From: Paenibacillus sp.
GTDB lineage: Bacteria; Bacillota; Bacilli; Paenibacillales; Paenibacillaceae
DNA length: 64,000 nucleotides
NCBI GenBank assembly: GCA_023512345.1
Contig: JAILZT010000020.1
Span: forward strand, 19,733 to 83,732
Reading direction: 5' to 3'
Shown here: positions 37,144 through 45,924 of the stretch, in pieces
Layout: each line of letters begins with the position of its first letter
Numbering within the stretch: the stretch's first letter is position 1
Translations under genes and position numbers: made by a program
Notes under the pieces: model-generated
Databases searched by the model: none
Told to the model about the DNA's origin: nothing
Seen by the model: the letters and a program-made list of their open reading frames with translations, nothing else

Positions 37144-37881
37144 ATGAAGAAGAGCTTTAATTCAAAGTCGAACACGAACAACAAATATGCCATGCCTATG
37201 CTTACAGCAGTATTGGTAGTCGTTATTTTAGTAGGGGTTCTTGTACTCTTCAAGGACAGAATAAGCGGTGATACTTCTGCCTTGGATAGTTTGCCAAACT
37301 ACACCGAAGTGAAAGGTAAAATTGTGGTCGATGGCCTGAAATATGAGAAACAGCCTCATCTTGGCAATGCAGCTGCAACTGTAAAAGTTATTGAATTTGC
37401 GGATTTCAAATGCCCATCCTGTAAAAAGTGGACTGAGCAGTATATGGATCAATTCATCAAAGATTATGTAGACACAGGTAAAGTCGAGTTTTTCTTCATG
37501 AACTTCGCTTTTCTAGATCGGGACTCCTATCTGGCTGCCAGTGCGGGAGAGGCCATTTACAAACAAAGCAATGAAAAGTTCTGGGAATATGTCCACGAAC
37601 TTTATGACAATCAAGGCGATGAGAGTAAAATATGGGCTACTGAGAAATTCATTCTGAAATTCGTTAAGAATAACATCGACGGCATCGATTTCGACCAGTT
37701 CGAGACCGACCTCAAGAACCAGACTTATATGTTCGACGTGAAAGAGGACTTTAAGATTGCCGGATCATTCGGTGTGAACGGTACTCCACAATTCATGGTT
37801 AACGGTGTTCTGTTGAAAGACTCCTCCTACGAGAGCTTAACTGCTGCCATTGATGCCCAGTTAACTGCGGCGAGTAACTAA
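37144..37881 (+). CDS. DsbA-family membrane-anchored thiol-disulfide oxidoreductase
   Basis: 245 residues. N-terminal membrane anchor about 17-40, then a thioredoxin fold with active site FKCPSC (Cys-Pro-Ser-Cys, about residues 97-100) in VIEFADFKCPSCKKW and the cis-Pro loop GVNGTPQFMVNG. BdbD/DsbA relative that oxidises or isomerises exported proteins; no BdbC-like partner is adjacent. ATG after GGAGGGAATTT. Confidence 0.92.
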   Translation: MKKSFNSKSNTNNKYAMPMLTAVLVVVILVGVLVLFKDRISGDTSALDSLPNYTEVKGKIVVDGLKYEKQPHLGNAAATVKVIEFADFKCPSCKKWTEQYMDQFIKDYVDTGKVEFFFMNFAFLDRDSYLAASAGEAIYKQSNEKFWEYVHELYDNQGDESKIWATEKFILKFVKNNIDGIDFDQFETDLKNQTYMFDVKEDFKIAGSFGVNGTPQFMVNGVLLKDSSYESLTAAIDAQLTAASN

Positions 37882-37897
37882 CTCTATCATACGCTAA

Positions 37898-37946
37898 GGG
37901 ATGTCCCATAGCCATGTAGATGGCCTGGGACACCTCTATTTTTCAA
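37898..37946 (+). terminator. Terminator of the DsbA-like gene (hairpin copy A)
   Basis: TGTCCCA and TGGGACA form the lower stem, GCCAT/ATGGC the upper one, followed by CTCTATTTTT, 17 bp after the stop. Confidence 0.8.
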
Positions 37947-38129
37947 GTTAAATACAACTAATCCCCTCCAAATTAGACTCACGAGTCAAACCAAGTGTAT
38001 AAATACAACTTCCTGACTATCGATGGGCAGACTTGAGGTGTTAATGAGAAAGATAACTTATGGACTCTGTAGGTTAAAAGGGGGCGACGAGCGTCCTCTT
38101 ACAAAAAACCTCACCATACAAATTAAATA

Positions 38130-38172
38130 GGGTGCCCCAAGCCATATAAATGGTCTAAGACACCTTATCTTA
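38130..38172 (-). terminator. Terminator of moaA (hairpin copy B)
   Basis: A diverged copy of hairpin A. Read on the minus strand, GGTGTCTTAG pairs with the far arm mostly through G-U pairs and the CCAT/ATGG top stem; the plus-strand RNA would have C-A mismatches, so the functional direction is minus. Lies about 40 bp after the moaA stop. Confidence 0.6.
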
Positions 38173-38204
38173 TAAGTGAAATTCAAATCATACTAAGTAA
38201 CGCC

Positions 38205-39242
38205 TTAACCCCCGATATAAGACATTCCTATCTTCTTGCGGGTATGAGTCTGTGAAGCTCGTTCATCCGAATAACGATCTTCTCGCTGTTCCCAAATTGT
38301 GCGAATAGCAGCCAGCAATTCCAAATCTGTTGCCCCGCTGCGAATTCGATCCCGTAAATCATAACCTTGGTCTGCAAATAAACAGGTGAACATTTTACCA
38401 TCAGAGGATAACCTAGCACGCGTACACGTTGAGCAAAACGATTCCGATACCGATGTAATAAAACCAATCTCAGACTTACTGCCTTTGTATCGATACCGTT
38501 TGGCCACTTCCCCATAATAATTTTGCTCCACGGGTTCCATGGTATATTCAGCCTGCAATTGATTGAAGATTTCTTGCTTCGAAACCACACTCTCCAGGTT
38601 CCATCCATTGTCATTTCCTACATCCATGAATTCAATGAAACAGAGTGTGACTCCATATTCCTTGAAGAAGGAAGCCATCGGCAGGATTTCCTGCTCGTTC
38701 ATCCCCCTTCGCACCACCATATTCACTTTAATTTGAAACCCGATGCTGCGTGCATATTCTATATTTTCCAGAATAACCGAAGACTTTACTCCCCGCCCAT
38801 TGATTGCTGCTAGAACCTTTGAATCAAGTGCATCCAGACTAACGTTTAACCGACGTAAACCCGCATCATATAAATCCTGTGCTTGTGCGTTCAGCAGCAT
38901 CCCATTAGTGGTTAATCCAATGTCTTCTATTCCTTCTAGATGAACAAGTCTTTGTATCAAATCCGCCAGATTACGGCGCATTAAAGGCTCCCCGCCAGTA
39001 AGGCGGATCTTCTTCACTCCAAGCGAAGCAAACAACTCTGCCAGTCGTGTAATCTCGTCAAAGGTCAACTGCTCCTTTTCAGGTAAAAAAGCATAATCGT
39101 CCCCGAATATTTCCTTAGGCATACAGTATTGGCAACGTAAATTACAACGATCTGTGACTGAAATACGCAAATCGCGAATCGGTCTCAGCAGTTGATCCTT
39201 CAATAGTCCTGTTCCCACGACTCTGATCCCTCCAGTTGACAT
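38205..39242 (-). CDS. moaA: GTP 3',8-cyclase MoaA
   Basis: 345 residues, radical SAM enzyme for the first step of molybdopterin synthesis. N-terminal cluster motif CNLRCQYC (C-x3-C-x2-C), GGEPLMRR, and a C-terminal cluster with CSTCTRARLSSDGKMFTCLF. Ends in SYIGG, the usual double-Gly tail of MoaA. Follows narK by about 24 bp on the same strand, tying cofactor synthesis to nitrate respiration. Start ATG after GGAGGGATCAGA-like sequence. Confidence 0.96.
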   Translation of the reverse strand: MSTGGIRVVGTGLLKDQLLRPIRDLRISVTDRCNLRCQYCMPKEIFGDDYAFLPEKEQLTFDEITRLAELFASLGVKKIRLTGGEPLMRRNLADLIQRLVHLEGIEDIGLTTNGMLLNAQAQDLYDAGLRRLNVSLDALDSKVLAAINGRGVKSSVILENIEYARSIGFQIKVNMVVRRGMNEQEILPMASFFKEYGVTLCFIEFMDVGNDNGWNLESVVSKQEIFNQLQAEYTMEPVEQNYYGEVAKRYRYKGSKSEIGFITSVSESFCSTCTRARLSSDGKMFTCLFADQGYDLRDRIRSGATDLELLAAIRTIWEQREDRYSDERASQTHTRKKIGMSYIGG

Positions 39243-39266
39243 TAACGCTGCAGCAACTTTTAAATA

Positions 39267-40769
39267 CTATGCTGGGTCTCCTTGAGAGGTGATATCGCTA
39301 AATGTTCCTACATACCTTATCACTTCTCCTGTGGCATCCTTCACCGCATTGATGGTTAATAATTCAAGGAACTCCTCCCCACTTTTCCGACGGTTCCAGA
39401 TCTCTCCCTGCCAATTCCCATGTTGCTTAATTGCAGCCCACATCTCCTCATAAAAGGCCAACTCCTGCTTACCGGATTGAAGCACACTTGGGTTTTTACC
39501 GAGTACCTCTTCTTCAGTGTAGCCTGTTAGCTTCGTAAAGGCTGGATTGACGGCATGAATTCGCGCATTCGCATCCGTGACCATAATTCCCTGACCTGTG
39601 GAGCGGAAGACCTCTGAGGAAAGAGCTAATTTCTCATGATAATACAGCCATACCACAAGCACAAAGCTGGCAAACGAGACTTGGGACAAGGCCATAAATC
39701 CTATGGAATATTGACCGGTTATGGAGAAAATCAAAGCCAACATCAATGGTGGGAAAAAACCGCCCAATCCACCCATCATCGAGACGATTCCGTTGGCGAT
39801 CCCGGCCTGTTTATTCAAATACAGAGGAACGAGCTTGAAAATAACACCGTTTCCTAAACCGGCACACATAGCAATAGTTAGACTCCCGACGGTATACAAT
39901 CCAATGGACGGAGAGAAGGCCAGAATTATACCGGCTATGGTAAGACCCATAAATACACCCATTAATAAATATAAAGGCTTAAACTTGTCGGCAAGCCATC
40001 CTCCAATAGGTCTCAGAAAGGTAGCTAGCGCAATAAAACCAGCTGTACGAATACCCGCATCTACTTTCGCCAGTTCAAAATGTGAGACCAGGAAATTCGG
40101 TAAATAGACTGTAAAAGCTACGAATGAGCCAAATGTAATAAAATAGAATATCGATAAAAACCATAACTTATCATTTTTATAAACCGCTTTCATTTGCTCA
40201 ACAATTGGGGTTGTTACCTTCGGTTCATGACGATCACCTAAAAAGATGTTCAACCCTGCAAATATAAGCAACAGTACAAGATAAAGCTTAACGGTCATTG
40301 ACCAGCCCAGTTGTGTAGCAATCAATGGTGCAATAAAGGTGGTAAGTGCCGTTCCTAAATTCCCTATGCCGTAAATCCCATTCACCAAGCCGAGCTTTTC
40401 CTTAGGATAATATTTGGGCAGTGAAGTCACGCCAACGGAAAACACAGCACCGCCAATCCCCAGAAACAATCCACCAACCACTAAGTCAATATAAGAAGAA
40501 GCTGTACTAATGTAAAAGACCGGAAATAAAAGAAGAATAAAACTTGCCGAAAAAATAACCCTTGCACCTAAAATGTTAGCGTAATAGCCTAAAGGAATTC
40601 TTAAAATCGAGCCCAGGACGACAGGAACTGCTGTGACTATAGCAAGCTTCTCCGCCGGAATTTGAATATCCTCCCGAATAAACGGAAGCAGCGCTGAAAT
40701 AATTACCCATACCATAAAACCTACGATTAGATTCATCGTTTGCAGCGGTAATTGTAGCTTCCTGATCAT
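39267..40769 (-). CDS. narK: Nitrate/nitrite transporter NarK fused to a C-terminal PAS domain
   Basis: 500 residues; ordinary NarK proteins are about 390-430 in Firmicutes. Residues 1 to about 380 form a 12-helix MFS transporter with conserved motifs such as GLFLGIGGAVFSVGVTSLPKYYPKEKLGLVNGIYGIGN and GLGNGVIFKLVPLY plus GGLGGFFPP. From about 381 a PAS domain begins: GIMVTDANARIHAVNPAFTKLTGY, then NPSVLQSGKQELAFYEEMWAAI and GEIWNRRKSGEEF, closing with YVGTFSDIT. This is the PAS form found in sensor kinases and cyclases, but no output domain follows. The frame is unbroken through the junction. Next to nreCBA and narGHJI. Confidence 0.93.
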   Translation of the reverse strand: MIRKLQLPLQTMNLIVGFMVWVIISALLPFIREDIQIPAEKLAIVTAVPVVLGSILRIPLGYYANILGARVIFSASFILLLFPVFYISTASSYIDLVVGGLFLGIGGAVFSVGVTSLPKYYPKEKLGLVNGIYGIGNLGTALTTFIAPLIATQLGWSMTVKLYLVLLLIFAGLNIFLGDRHEPKVTTPIVEQMKAVYKNDKLWFLSIFYFITFGSFVAFTVYLPNFLVSHFELAKVDAGIRTAGFIALATFLRPIGGWLADKFKPLYLLMGVFMGLTIAGIILAFSPSIGLYTVGSLTIAMCAGLGNGVIFKLVPLYLNKQAGIANGIVSMMGGLGGFFPPLMLALIFSITGQYSIGFMALSQVSFASFVLVVWLYYHEKLALSSEVFRSTGQGIMVTDANARIHAVNPAFTKLTGYTEEEVLGKNPSVLQSGKQELAFYEEMWAAIKQHGNWQGEIWNRRKSGEEFLELLTINAVKDATGEVIRYVGTFSDITSQGDPA

Positions 40770-40841
40770 CCAATATCACCTTTTCCAAGTAAAGTGAATG
40801 ACAACTATGTGGATCCCCCAACTCTATTTTAGATGAATCCA

Positions 40842-40890
40842 ACCAAAAAATAATAGGGATTCCCCCTTTATTCTCAAGAGGTAATCCCTA
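40842..40890 (-). terminator. Terminator after nreC, overlapping an NreC-like half-site
   Basis: Minus strand: TAGGGATTACC pairs with GGGAATCCCTA (one mismatch), then TTATTTTTT. The TAGGG arm also resembles the NreC consensus TAGGG-N4-CCCTA with two mismatches, so it may double as a site for narK control. Confidence 0.7.
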
Positions 40891-40899
40891 TATTCACCA

Positions 40900-41547
40900 T
40901 TAAAAATCAAACAGCTTCTTTCGAAGGGCATATTCTACCAGCTCTGGGCGGCTTTTCAATTGGAGTTTCTCCATAATCTTGGCTTTGTGTGCCTCAACCG
41001 TCTTTACCGATACAAACAACATTTCAGCAATTTCTTTGTTACCGTAGCCCTTAGCGATCAACGGTAAAATTTCGGTCTCTCGGGTGGATAACAATTTGAA
41101 GGGATCCCCCTCGTTAGTCACCTGATCCTTTTTAATATAATCCCTGACTAGTGAGGTTGCCATTTGCGGATGAATATAAGTCCCGCCTTTGTACACCATT
41201 CGTATAGCAGACAGCAGCTCTTCGTCTGGTGCATTTTTCAATACGTATCCGGAAGCTCCGTTCTTAAGTACATGAAATAAATACTCTTCATCATCATACA
41301 TCGTTAGCACGATAATTTTAGTCTCGGGATAATCAGTGCTTATTTTTCCGGTGGCTACCAATCCGCTTTCCCCAGGAGGCATGCTTAAATCCATCAACAG
41401 GATATCAGGATGATGTTTACCTACCATCAGATAAGCCTCCCTGCCATCAGCGGCTGTTGCCACAACCTCCATATCCGCCTGATAGTTTAGTATCATTGAG
41501 AATCCACTACGAACAACAGCATGATCGTCTACAATTACGATTTTCAT
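40900..41547 (-). CDS. nreC: Response regulator NreC (NarL family)
   Basis: 215 residues. Receiver with DD near residue 7-8, phospho-Asp in ILLMDLSMPPGESG (about 53), Thr in LTMYDD and Lys in KNGASGYVLKNAP; C-terminal LuxR-type helix-turn-helix LSTRETEILPLIAKGYGNKEIAEMLFVSVKTVEAHKAKIMEKL. In staphylococci NreC activates narGHJI, nir and narT genes under low oxygen. Overlaps nreB by four bases (coupled). A terminator follows before narK. Confidence 0.93.
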   Translation of the reverse strand: MKIVIVDDHAVVRSGFSMILNYQADMEVVATAADGREAYLMVGKHHPDILLMDLSMPPGESGLVATGKISTDYPETKIIVLTMYDDEEYLFHVLKNGASGYVLKNAPDEELLSAIRMVYKGGTYIHPQMATSLVRDYIKKDQVTNEGDPFKLLSTRETEILPLIAKGYGNKEIAEMLFVSVKTVEAHKAKIMEKLQLKSRPELVEYALRKKLFDF

Positions 41548-42623
41548 TGAAGGGCTTCCTCCTCAATTCTTACCTCCGCCAACGGAATATACAGTTGAAT
41601 GGTCGTTCCTTTCCCGAGTTCGGAGTTCAGAGTCAGTTGGCCATTCACAAGCTCTGACCGCTCTCGCATCCCATAAAGCCCCAGACCAGTACCTTTGACT
41701 TCCCTAGAGTCTAGAGTAAAACCTACGCCCTCATCTTGGACAACCAGCTGCAAATACCCGTTACGTTCAAATAATTTGACATAAACTTGGTCCGTGTCTG
41801 CATATTTAAGCGCATTCAATACTGCTTCCTGGCAGACTCGGTACACCACAGTCTCAATCTCACTGGTATAACGTGCCGCTGATAATTCTGCAGAAAAATG
41901 AATAAGTATGCCATAATTCTTCTCAATTCCTTTGAAATGGGAGCGGAAAGCTGCCTCCAAACCCAGATCATCTAACGACGCTGGACGAAGTTCGACGGAC
42001 AAATGACGAATATCATCCAGCAATCTTGTGATAGAAATCTCAGTTTGCTGTATTTTCCGTAGAACATCCTCATTCACGTTCATATATTTGATGACACGTA
42101 AATCAACCAGAGAACTAAGCAATTCTTGAGCCACACTATCATGCAATTCACGGGAAATGCGTTTACGCTCATCTTCCTGAGCCTTAATAATGTATTTCAG
42201 CATCTTCGTCTGGTATAACTTTTCCTGTGTCTGAAATTGCTTAGTTAGGTTAAGCAGCATTAATATGCGAGTTCCACTGATCTCATCAATGATATGATAA
42301 CTTGCCGCATAAGGAACAATCCCTTGATCTCGCGTCTTTAAGTAAACCTGGAACGAGGAGAAGTCTTCCTTGGGACTGACCAAATAGCAATTACAGCAGG
42401 TCATAACTTCCTGTTCACTCGTATAACCCTGGCAGGATTGACATAGTGAATTTTTTTCGTTTTTGTACACCTTTTCGATTACATCAATATCTAGTATATT
42501 CTCAGCAGCCGGATTCATAGCCAAAACTTTACCATGATTATCAATAAAAAAGATAGCTTCAATACTATTTTCATACATTTTACCCAAAAATAAGGTCAGT
42601 CGATCATCGGTGAGTGGAATCAT
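41544..42623 (-). CDS. nreB: Oxygen-sensing histidine kinase NreB
   Basis: 359 residues, soluble with no membrane segment. N-terminal PAS holds Cys61, Cys64, Cys76 and Cys79 (plus Cys77), the C-x2-C-x11-C-x2-C spacing that binds the oxygen-labile [4Fe-4S] cluster in Staphylococcus NreB. Then HisKA_3 with phospho-His in RKRISRELHDSVAQELL and HATPase with VYRVCQEAVLNALKYA, VVQDEGVGF and GTGLGLYGMRER. Start ATG overlaps the nreA stop (ATGA). Confidence 0.95.
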   Translation of the reverse strand: MIPLTDDRLTLFLGKMYENSIEAIFFIDNHGKVLAMNPAAENILDIDVIEKVYKNEKNSLCQSCQGYTSEQEVMTCCNCYLVSPKEDFSSFQVYLKTRDQGIVPYAASYHIIDEISGTRILMLLNLTKQFQTQEKLYQTKMLKYIIKAQEDERKRISRELHDSVAQELLSSLVDLRVIKYMNVNEDVLRKIQQTEISITRLLDDIRHLSVELRPASLDDLGLEAAFRSHFKGIEKNYGILIHFSAELSAARYTSEIETVVYRVCQEAVLNALKYADTDQVYVKLFERNGYLQLVVQDEGVGFTLDSREVKGTGLGLYGMRERSELVNGQLTLNSELGKGTTIQLYIPLAEVRIEEEALQ

Positions 42624-43084
42624 TCCATTACCCTCTCCTTTACATAAAGGGAACCGAATTCAGGGCCAATGTCCTCTTGAATCGAATGAAATAAAGCTTC
42701 AGTTAAAGCATTCTCCTGACGAAAGCCTATTAACAGTACTCCCATTACACGGTTATAGCTCCACAATGGCAATGCACCCAAACTTTGCAGACGTTCCGCC
42801 ATGATAATAGGGTAATTGAATAAATCTTTGCTTCCAACATTCATTTTCACATTTTTCATAAGCAGGGGTTTCCCTGTTTTGAACACTACACCGGCAATCC
42901 CTTTGCCCGAATGAAGCACAATCCGTTTGTACCGGTTATTAATATTTCCAGAAGCGAATTGCCAAGTCAGGACAAACCGATCCTCTGCAGGCTGCACTAA
43001 GGCTACTGACACAAAATCCAAGCCAAATCGGCTGCGAAGGTTATCAATCTCTTTCTGGTAATTATACCTCGGTTCATCATTCAT
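42620..43084 (-). CDS. nreA: GAF-domain nitrate receptor NreA
   Basis: About 154 residues, single GAF domain. NreA of staphylococci binds nitrate and modulates NreB; gene order nreA-nreB-nreC matches. Seen: the FVLTWQFASGNINNRYKRIVLHSGKGIAGVVFKTGKPL core and LGALPLWSYNRVMGVLLIGF. ATG at 43084 is preceded by AGGGGAGTAAAGGGA, better than a start 13 codons upstream. Follows narI by 57 bp. Confidence 0.88.
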   Translation of the reverse strand: MNDEPRYNYQKEIDNLRSRFGLDFVSVALVQPAEDRFVLTWQFASGNINNRYKRIVLHSGKGIAGVVFKTGKPLLMKNVKMNVGSKDLFNYPIIMAERLQSLGALPLWSYNRVMGVLLIGFRQENALTEALFHSIQEDIGPEFGSLYVKERVME

Positions 43085-43141
43085 TCCCTTTACTCCCCTG
43101 GATGAAGAAAAGAAGGCAGCCATCGCCTTCTTCTTCTGCCA

Positions 43142-43831
43142 TTAATGTTTGCGATGCTTTCTATACAGAATATAACTTCTGCCCACATAATTCAATGGAA
43201 CACTCCATACATGTACGAGCCTTGTGAAGGGCCATAGTGCAAAAATCAAAAACCCGGACAAAATATGAATCTTAAAGGTTATCGGTACTTGAAGCATAAA
43301 TGCAGAATCAGGACGCAAAATCAATAAGTCACGGAACCAGACCGATATGGTAGAACGATAATCAAATGCGGGCTCCACATTTTTACCGGCGAACAACGTA
43401 CTGTATAAGCCCATAAGAACGATAAATAGCAGCAATACATTCACAAGCCTATCCGAGACTGAGCTTAACCTGCGTACACCTTTATGAGTGAATCGGCGGG
43501 AAGTCAGTATGACCATGCCTCCAAGCGTAAGGAAACCAAAGATAGCTCCTATATACTGGGCACCAAAATGATACATATGATCTGATACTCCTATCGCATG
43601 CATCCATGATTTAGGAATACCAAGCCCGACAATATGACCTGCGATAACAGGCATAATACCTAGATGGAACATCATACTTCCGATCTTTAACTGCTTTTTC
43701 TCGATGAATTCGCTAGACTTTGCCGTCCAACTGAATTGATCGACACGATAGCGATAGATATGGCCTACCACAAATACAACTATACACATATAGGGGAATA
43801 TCACCCACAGGAATTGATCAACCATGCTCAT
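43142..43831 (-). CDS. narI: Respiratory nitrate reductase gamma subunit
   Basis: 229 residues with five membrane helices. Di-heme cytochrome b that takes electrons from menaquinol to NarH. Heme-ligand candidates are His in FHLGIMPVIAGHIVGLGIP and in FKIHILSGFLIFALWPFTRLVHVWS. Start ATG overlaps the narJ end by 14 bp. Confidence 0.95.
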   Translation of the reverse strand: MSMVDQFLWVIFPYMCIVVFVVGHIYRYRVDQFSWTAKSSEFIEKKQLKIGSMMFHLGIMPVIAGHIVGLGIPKSWMHAIGVSDHMYHFGAQYIGAIFGFLTLGGMVILTSRRFTHKGVRRLSSVSDRLVNVLLLFIVLMGLYSTLFAGKNVEPAFDYRSTISVWFRDLLILRPDSAFMLQVPITFKIHILSGFLIFALWPFTRLVHVWSVPLNYVGRSYILYRKHRKH

Positions 43832-44408
43832 GAATCGATGCCTCCTGCCTCACACAAGCCTTGAAAGTCTCACGAAGTGCTTTGATCAGATCATAATAAG
43901 GACTATCAAACTCTTGTAAAGCCTTAAGGAGATGGAAAGTGCCATCCTCCATAACAGCCAGAATCAGTCCCAGACTCTCCTGTGCTCTTGGATCCCCTCT
44001 CCAATCTACAGCATATAGAAACTCGCACATCAACGGCAGATAGTCTGACAGCTCATCATTCGCCATATGAAGACCATACGTTTGATAGACCGATTTGATG
44101 TTCGCGAGCATTTGCCCGCGTTCCTTCGCTTCTTCCAGTTTGGAATACGTCATATACAAGGTTGATTTCTTTTGAAAATCAAAGGTCTGCACATACATCT
44201 CTTCGATTTCCTCCATGCTGTATTGATGCATCCGATCCCAGAACCTTTTTATATATTCATATACAGGACTCGAGGGATCTATAGACTCTTCCAGAACCGA
44301 AGGATGATAGTCAAGCTTGTCAGGATACGTTAAATGCTGCACGAAAAAACCAAACACATGCTTACGCTCATACAACTTCTCGAGATTAATCACGCCAAAT
44401 ACCCCCAT
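43818..44408 (-). CDS. narJ: Nitrate reductase assembly chaperone NarJ
   Basis: About 196 residues, helical TorD-like chaperone required for cofactor insertion into NarG. Segments such as MHQYSMEEIEEMYVQTFDFQKKSTLYMTY and DYLPLMCEFLYA are family-typical. Overlaps narH by 23 bp if ATG 44408 is used; a GTG at 44393, eight bases after GGGGG, is an equally plausible start. Translation coupled to narH and narI. Confidence 0.93.
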   Translation of the reverse strand: MGVFGVINLEKLYERKHVFGFFVQHLTYPDKLDYHPSVLEESIDPSSPVYEYIKRFWDRMHQYSMEEIEEMYVQTFDFQKKSTLYMTYSKLEEAKERGQMLANIKSVYQTYGLHMANDELSDYLPLMCEFLYAVDWRGDPRAQESLGLILAVMEDGTFHLLKALQEFDSPYYDLIKALRETFKACVRQEASIHEHG

Positions 44409-45924
44409 AGAAGTTTTCTTCATAAAGTTCCTGGCCGCTTTTGCCAACCGTTGGACTTACAGGACCACAGCCGTCGCATTCCAGACCAAAACCTTCCGAA
44501 CCTTGTGCACGGTATACATCCATATGATTCTCTTTGTGTGAGGTTGGAATAACAAATCGGTCCTCATATTTAGCAATGGCTAACAGACGGTACATCTGCT
44601 CGATCTGGTGCGCTGTTAGATCTACTCTGTCCAGACGTCTCTCATCAAAAGCTTTACCGGATGACTTGGCCCGCATGTAGGAACGCATCATTGCCATTCT
44701 TTGAAGAGCTTCTTTCACGGTCTTGGTATCGCCTGCAGTCAGCAAATTGGCTAAATATTGAACCGGTAAACGCATCTCTTCGATCGCTGGGAAGATCATA
44801 TCTGGATTCTCTATCGAATCCTTACCCTCAAAATAATTCATGATTGGGCTAAGCGGCGGTACATACCATACCATAGGCAGCGTGCGATATTCAGGATGAA
44901 GCGGAAAAGCCAACTTATATTCAATAGCCAGTTTATACACAGGTGAGTTCTGAGCGGATTCAATCCACTCTTCTGAAATTCCATCCTTACGCGCTTGCTC
45001 GATGACTGCAGGATCATTCGGATCCAGGAACAGGTCAAGCTGAGCCTGATACAAATCTTTTTCATCCGGAGTGGATGCGGCTTCTAACACTTTGTCTGCA
45101 TCGTAGAGAAGAACACCTAGATAACGGATACGTCCAGTACAGGTCTCGGAGCACACAGTAGGAAGTCCAGCCTCTATACGAGGGAAACAGAAGGTGCATT
45201 TCTCAGCCTTATTGGTTTGCCAGTTGAAATAGACCTTTTTATAAGGACAACCCGTCATACAATAGCGCCAGCCCCGACAGGATTCCTGATCTACTAAGAC
45301 GATTCCATCCTCGTCCCGCTTGTACATTGCACCGGATGGGCAGGAAGCTACACAACTTGGATTTAAACAATGCTCACACAGACGCGGTAAATACATCATA
45401 AAAGTCTGCTCAAAATTAAAAACGATTTCCTCTTCAATCTTCTCGATGTTCGGGTCTTTCGGTCCGGTTACGTGCCCACCCGCCAGATCATCCTCCCAGT
45501 TAGGACCCCACTTCAGATCCATGTTTTCTCCAGTAATGACCGACTTGGGACGAGCTACGGGCTGATGTTTTTTCTCACCGGATTGAGTTAAATGTTCATA
45601 GTTATAAGTCCAAGGCTCATAATAATCCTTCATTTCTGGCATATCCGGGTTGTGAAATATTTTACCGAGCGCAATTTTTGATAATTTAGTTCCGGATTTC
45701 AACTCCAGCTTACCTTTTCGGAGTGTCCATCCGCCTTTATACTTCTCCTGGTCCTCCCAGCGCACTGGATATCCAATACCCGGTTTGGTCTCCACGTTAT
45801 TGAACCACATATACTCTGCACCCGAACGATTGGTCCATGTGCTTTTACAGGTCACACTACAGGTATGACAGCCGATACATTTATCCAGATTCATTACCAT
45901 GGCTACTTGCGCTTTAATCTTCAA
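44386..45924 (-). CDS. narH: Respiratory nitrate reductase beta subunit
   Basis: 512 residues. Binds four Fe-S clusters: CIGCHTCSVTC near the N-terminus, CEHCLNPSCVASC, CRGWRYCMTGCPYKK (Trp replaces a ligand, as in the [3Fe-4S] cluster of NarH) and CTFCFPRIEAGLPTVCSETC. Carries electrons from NarI to NarG. TTG start at 45924 after AAGGAGGTGAACTGGC, overlapping the narG stop by 11 bp. Confidence 0.97.
   Translation of the reverse strand: MKIKAQVAMVMNLDKCIGCHTCSVTCKSTWTNRSGAEYMWFNNVETKPGIGYPVRWEDQEKYKGGWTLRKGKLELKSGTKLSKIALGKIFHNPDMPEMKDYYEPWTYNYEHLTQSGEKKHQPVARPKSVITGENMDLKWGPNWEDDLAGGHVTGPKDPNIEKIEEEIVFNFEQTFMMYLPRLCEHCLNPSCVASCPSGAMYKRDEDGIVLVDQESCRGWRYCMTGCPYKKVYFNWQTNKAEKCTFCFPRIEAGLPTVCSETCTGRIRYLGVLLYDADKVLEAASTPDEKDLYQAQLDLFLDPNDPAVIEQARKDGISEEWIESAQNSPVYKLAIEYKLAFPLHPEYRTLPMVWYVPPLSPIMNYFEGKDSIENPDMIFPAIEEMRLPVQYLANLLTAGDTKTVKEALQRMAMMRSYMRAKSSGKAFDERRLDRVDLTAHQIEQMYRLLAIAKYEDRFVIPTSHKENHMDVYRAQGSEGFGLECDGCGPVSPTVGKSGQELYEENFYGGIWRD

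Larger units (their letters stand above)
37882..38204. other. Intergenic region with a duplicated hairpin
   Basis: 323 bp between convergent genes. It contains two related stem-loops (37898 and 38130), one next to each gene end, and between them AT-rich sequence plus a weak GC hairpin near 38080-38100. No credible open frame. Confidence 0.6.

Noticed and set aside
40856..40869. Second strong NreC operator before narK
   Set aside because: Only a two-mismatch match and it is part of a terminator stem, so it is noted as weak rather than called.
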